Below, piece by piece: positions 63,720-64,000 of a stretch of DNA of 64,000 nt; the first letter of the stretch is position 1, and every line of letters starts with the position of its first letter. Below the pieces are notes generated by a model. It saw only the letters and a list, made by a program, of their open reading frames with translations, was not told where the DNA came from and searched no databases. This DNA is from an uncultured Bacteroidota bacterium (GTDB taxonomy: Bacteria > Bacteroidota > Bacteroidia > Chitinophagales > Chitinophagaceae): contig CAILLK010000078.1 of the NCBI GenBank assembly GCA_903835005.1, positions 1-64,000 of the forward strand. Reading direction: 5' to 3'. The translations under genes and the position numbers were made by a program.

Positions 63720-64000
63720 TTATTTTTTAGCAGTAAGCACTACTGTTTCTTTATACTGATTTTTCAGGTCGTCGACCAGTTTGTTATTGCTGGCAAATAA
63801 TTTTGGGCTTACATCAAGGGTGTTAAGGGTATATTCTTTTACCAGGACTATTCTGTCTTTTTCGGCTTTATAAGTAATATCGTAACTCCACAAACCATCA
63901 ACCGAACCATGCGCTGAAGGAGGCAGATGGGTTACTTTAAATCCTTTTGGCACATCAAGTACCACCACTTCCTTTTCGGTTTGTTTATAGTCGTAATAGT
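63720..64000 (-). CDS. C-terminal part of a second DUF3857-type protein (cut by window end)
   Basis: The frame is open from the window edge: YDYKQTEKEVVVLDVPKGFK, then HGSVDGLWSYDITYKAEKDR, to the stop at 63720. It resembles the end of the neighbouring DUF3857 protein (PRGYKVMNPES...YKLTVDKKNGDKLVVTVKEY), with the same order of strands. It is 5'-incomplete here; most of the gene lies beyond position 64000. The two probably form a tandem paralogous pair with a 108-bp gap. Confidence 0.72.
   Translation of the reverse strand, partial: YYDYKQTEKEVVVLDVPKGFKVTHLPPSAHGSVDGLWSYDITYKAEKDRIVLVKEYTLNTLDVSPKLFASNNKLVDDLKNQYKETVVLTAKK

Overview
The window is a chromosomal segment of a Bacteroidota bacterium, most likely of the Chitinophagales/Chitinophagaceae type. 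Evidence for this: two proteins with type IX secretion system (T9SS) C-terminal sorting domains (one type B, one type A), TAnnTTTG-type promoter elements with little Shine-Dalgarno signal, a probable sphingolipid-forming serine palmitoyltransferase, a PafA-type phosphatase, SpoIIM/DUF4129/DUF4350/MoxR genes, BatA/DUF58 genes, and moderate-to-low GC. No rRNA, tRNA, CRISPR array or intact insertion sequence was seen.

Layout. 1-660: gene-free, hairpin-rich tandem repeats next to an MFS transporter. 2.2-10 kb: a large T9SS-secreted protein, gyrA and a TPR protein; one ~119-bp intergenic repeat occurs after the T9SS gene and again after the TPR gene. 10.3-12.4 kb: a PIN-type toxin-antitoxin pair and waaA (Kdo transferase). 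13-15.7 kb: a REC-Crp/Fnr fusion regulator divergent from a soluble PAS histidine kinase, with three FNR-like boxes between them. 15.9-22.5 kb: a small membrane protein followed by an RND efflux operon (pump, adaptor, TolC-like channel). 22.6-24.2 kb: a three-gene HipB-HipS-HipT-like module preceded by four TATACC...GGTATA operators spaced 39-40 bp apart. 24.3-28.2 kb: SpoIIM-DUF4129-DUF4350-MoxR operon. 28.2-41.2 kb: an Rpn-like nuclease, membrane and secreted proteins, a VPS10/BNR propeller protein, a T9SS type A protein, a PafA-like phosphatase and a serine palmitoyltransferase-like enzyme. 41.4-49.3 kb: a small ORF plus nucleotidyltransferase pair, a SWIM-SNF2 helicase, a disrupted membrane-protein gene, the DUF58-BatD-like-BatA cluster and a cold-shock protein. 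49.4-58.9 kb: Uma2 nuclease, fmt, a glycosyltransferase, an accessory patch with a decayed HNH nuclease and a DUF6934 pair, an aspartic protease, recG, a decayed DUF4160 gene, a metallophosphoesterase and an FMN reductase. 59.1-64 kb: ftsB and eno, a ~790-bp gene-poor gap and two DUF3857 proteins, the second cut by the window end.

The most interesting parts are the tripartite Hip module with its phased operator array, the REC-FNR/kinase pair with triple FNR-like sites, and several remnants and tiny ORFs that a standard gene caller would miss: a frameshifted HNH nuclease, a DUF4160 gene with two stops, 55-residue ORFs beside a nucleotidyltransferase and beside a DUF6934 gene, and a recG that lacks an ordinary start codon at its conserved N-terminus. 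Functions are assigned from motifs read by eye; no database search was possible.
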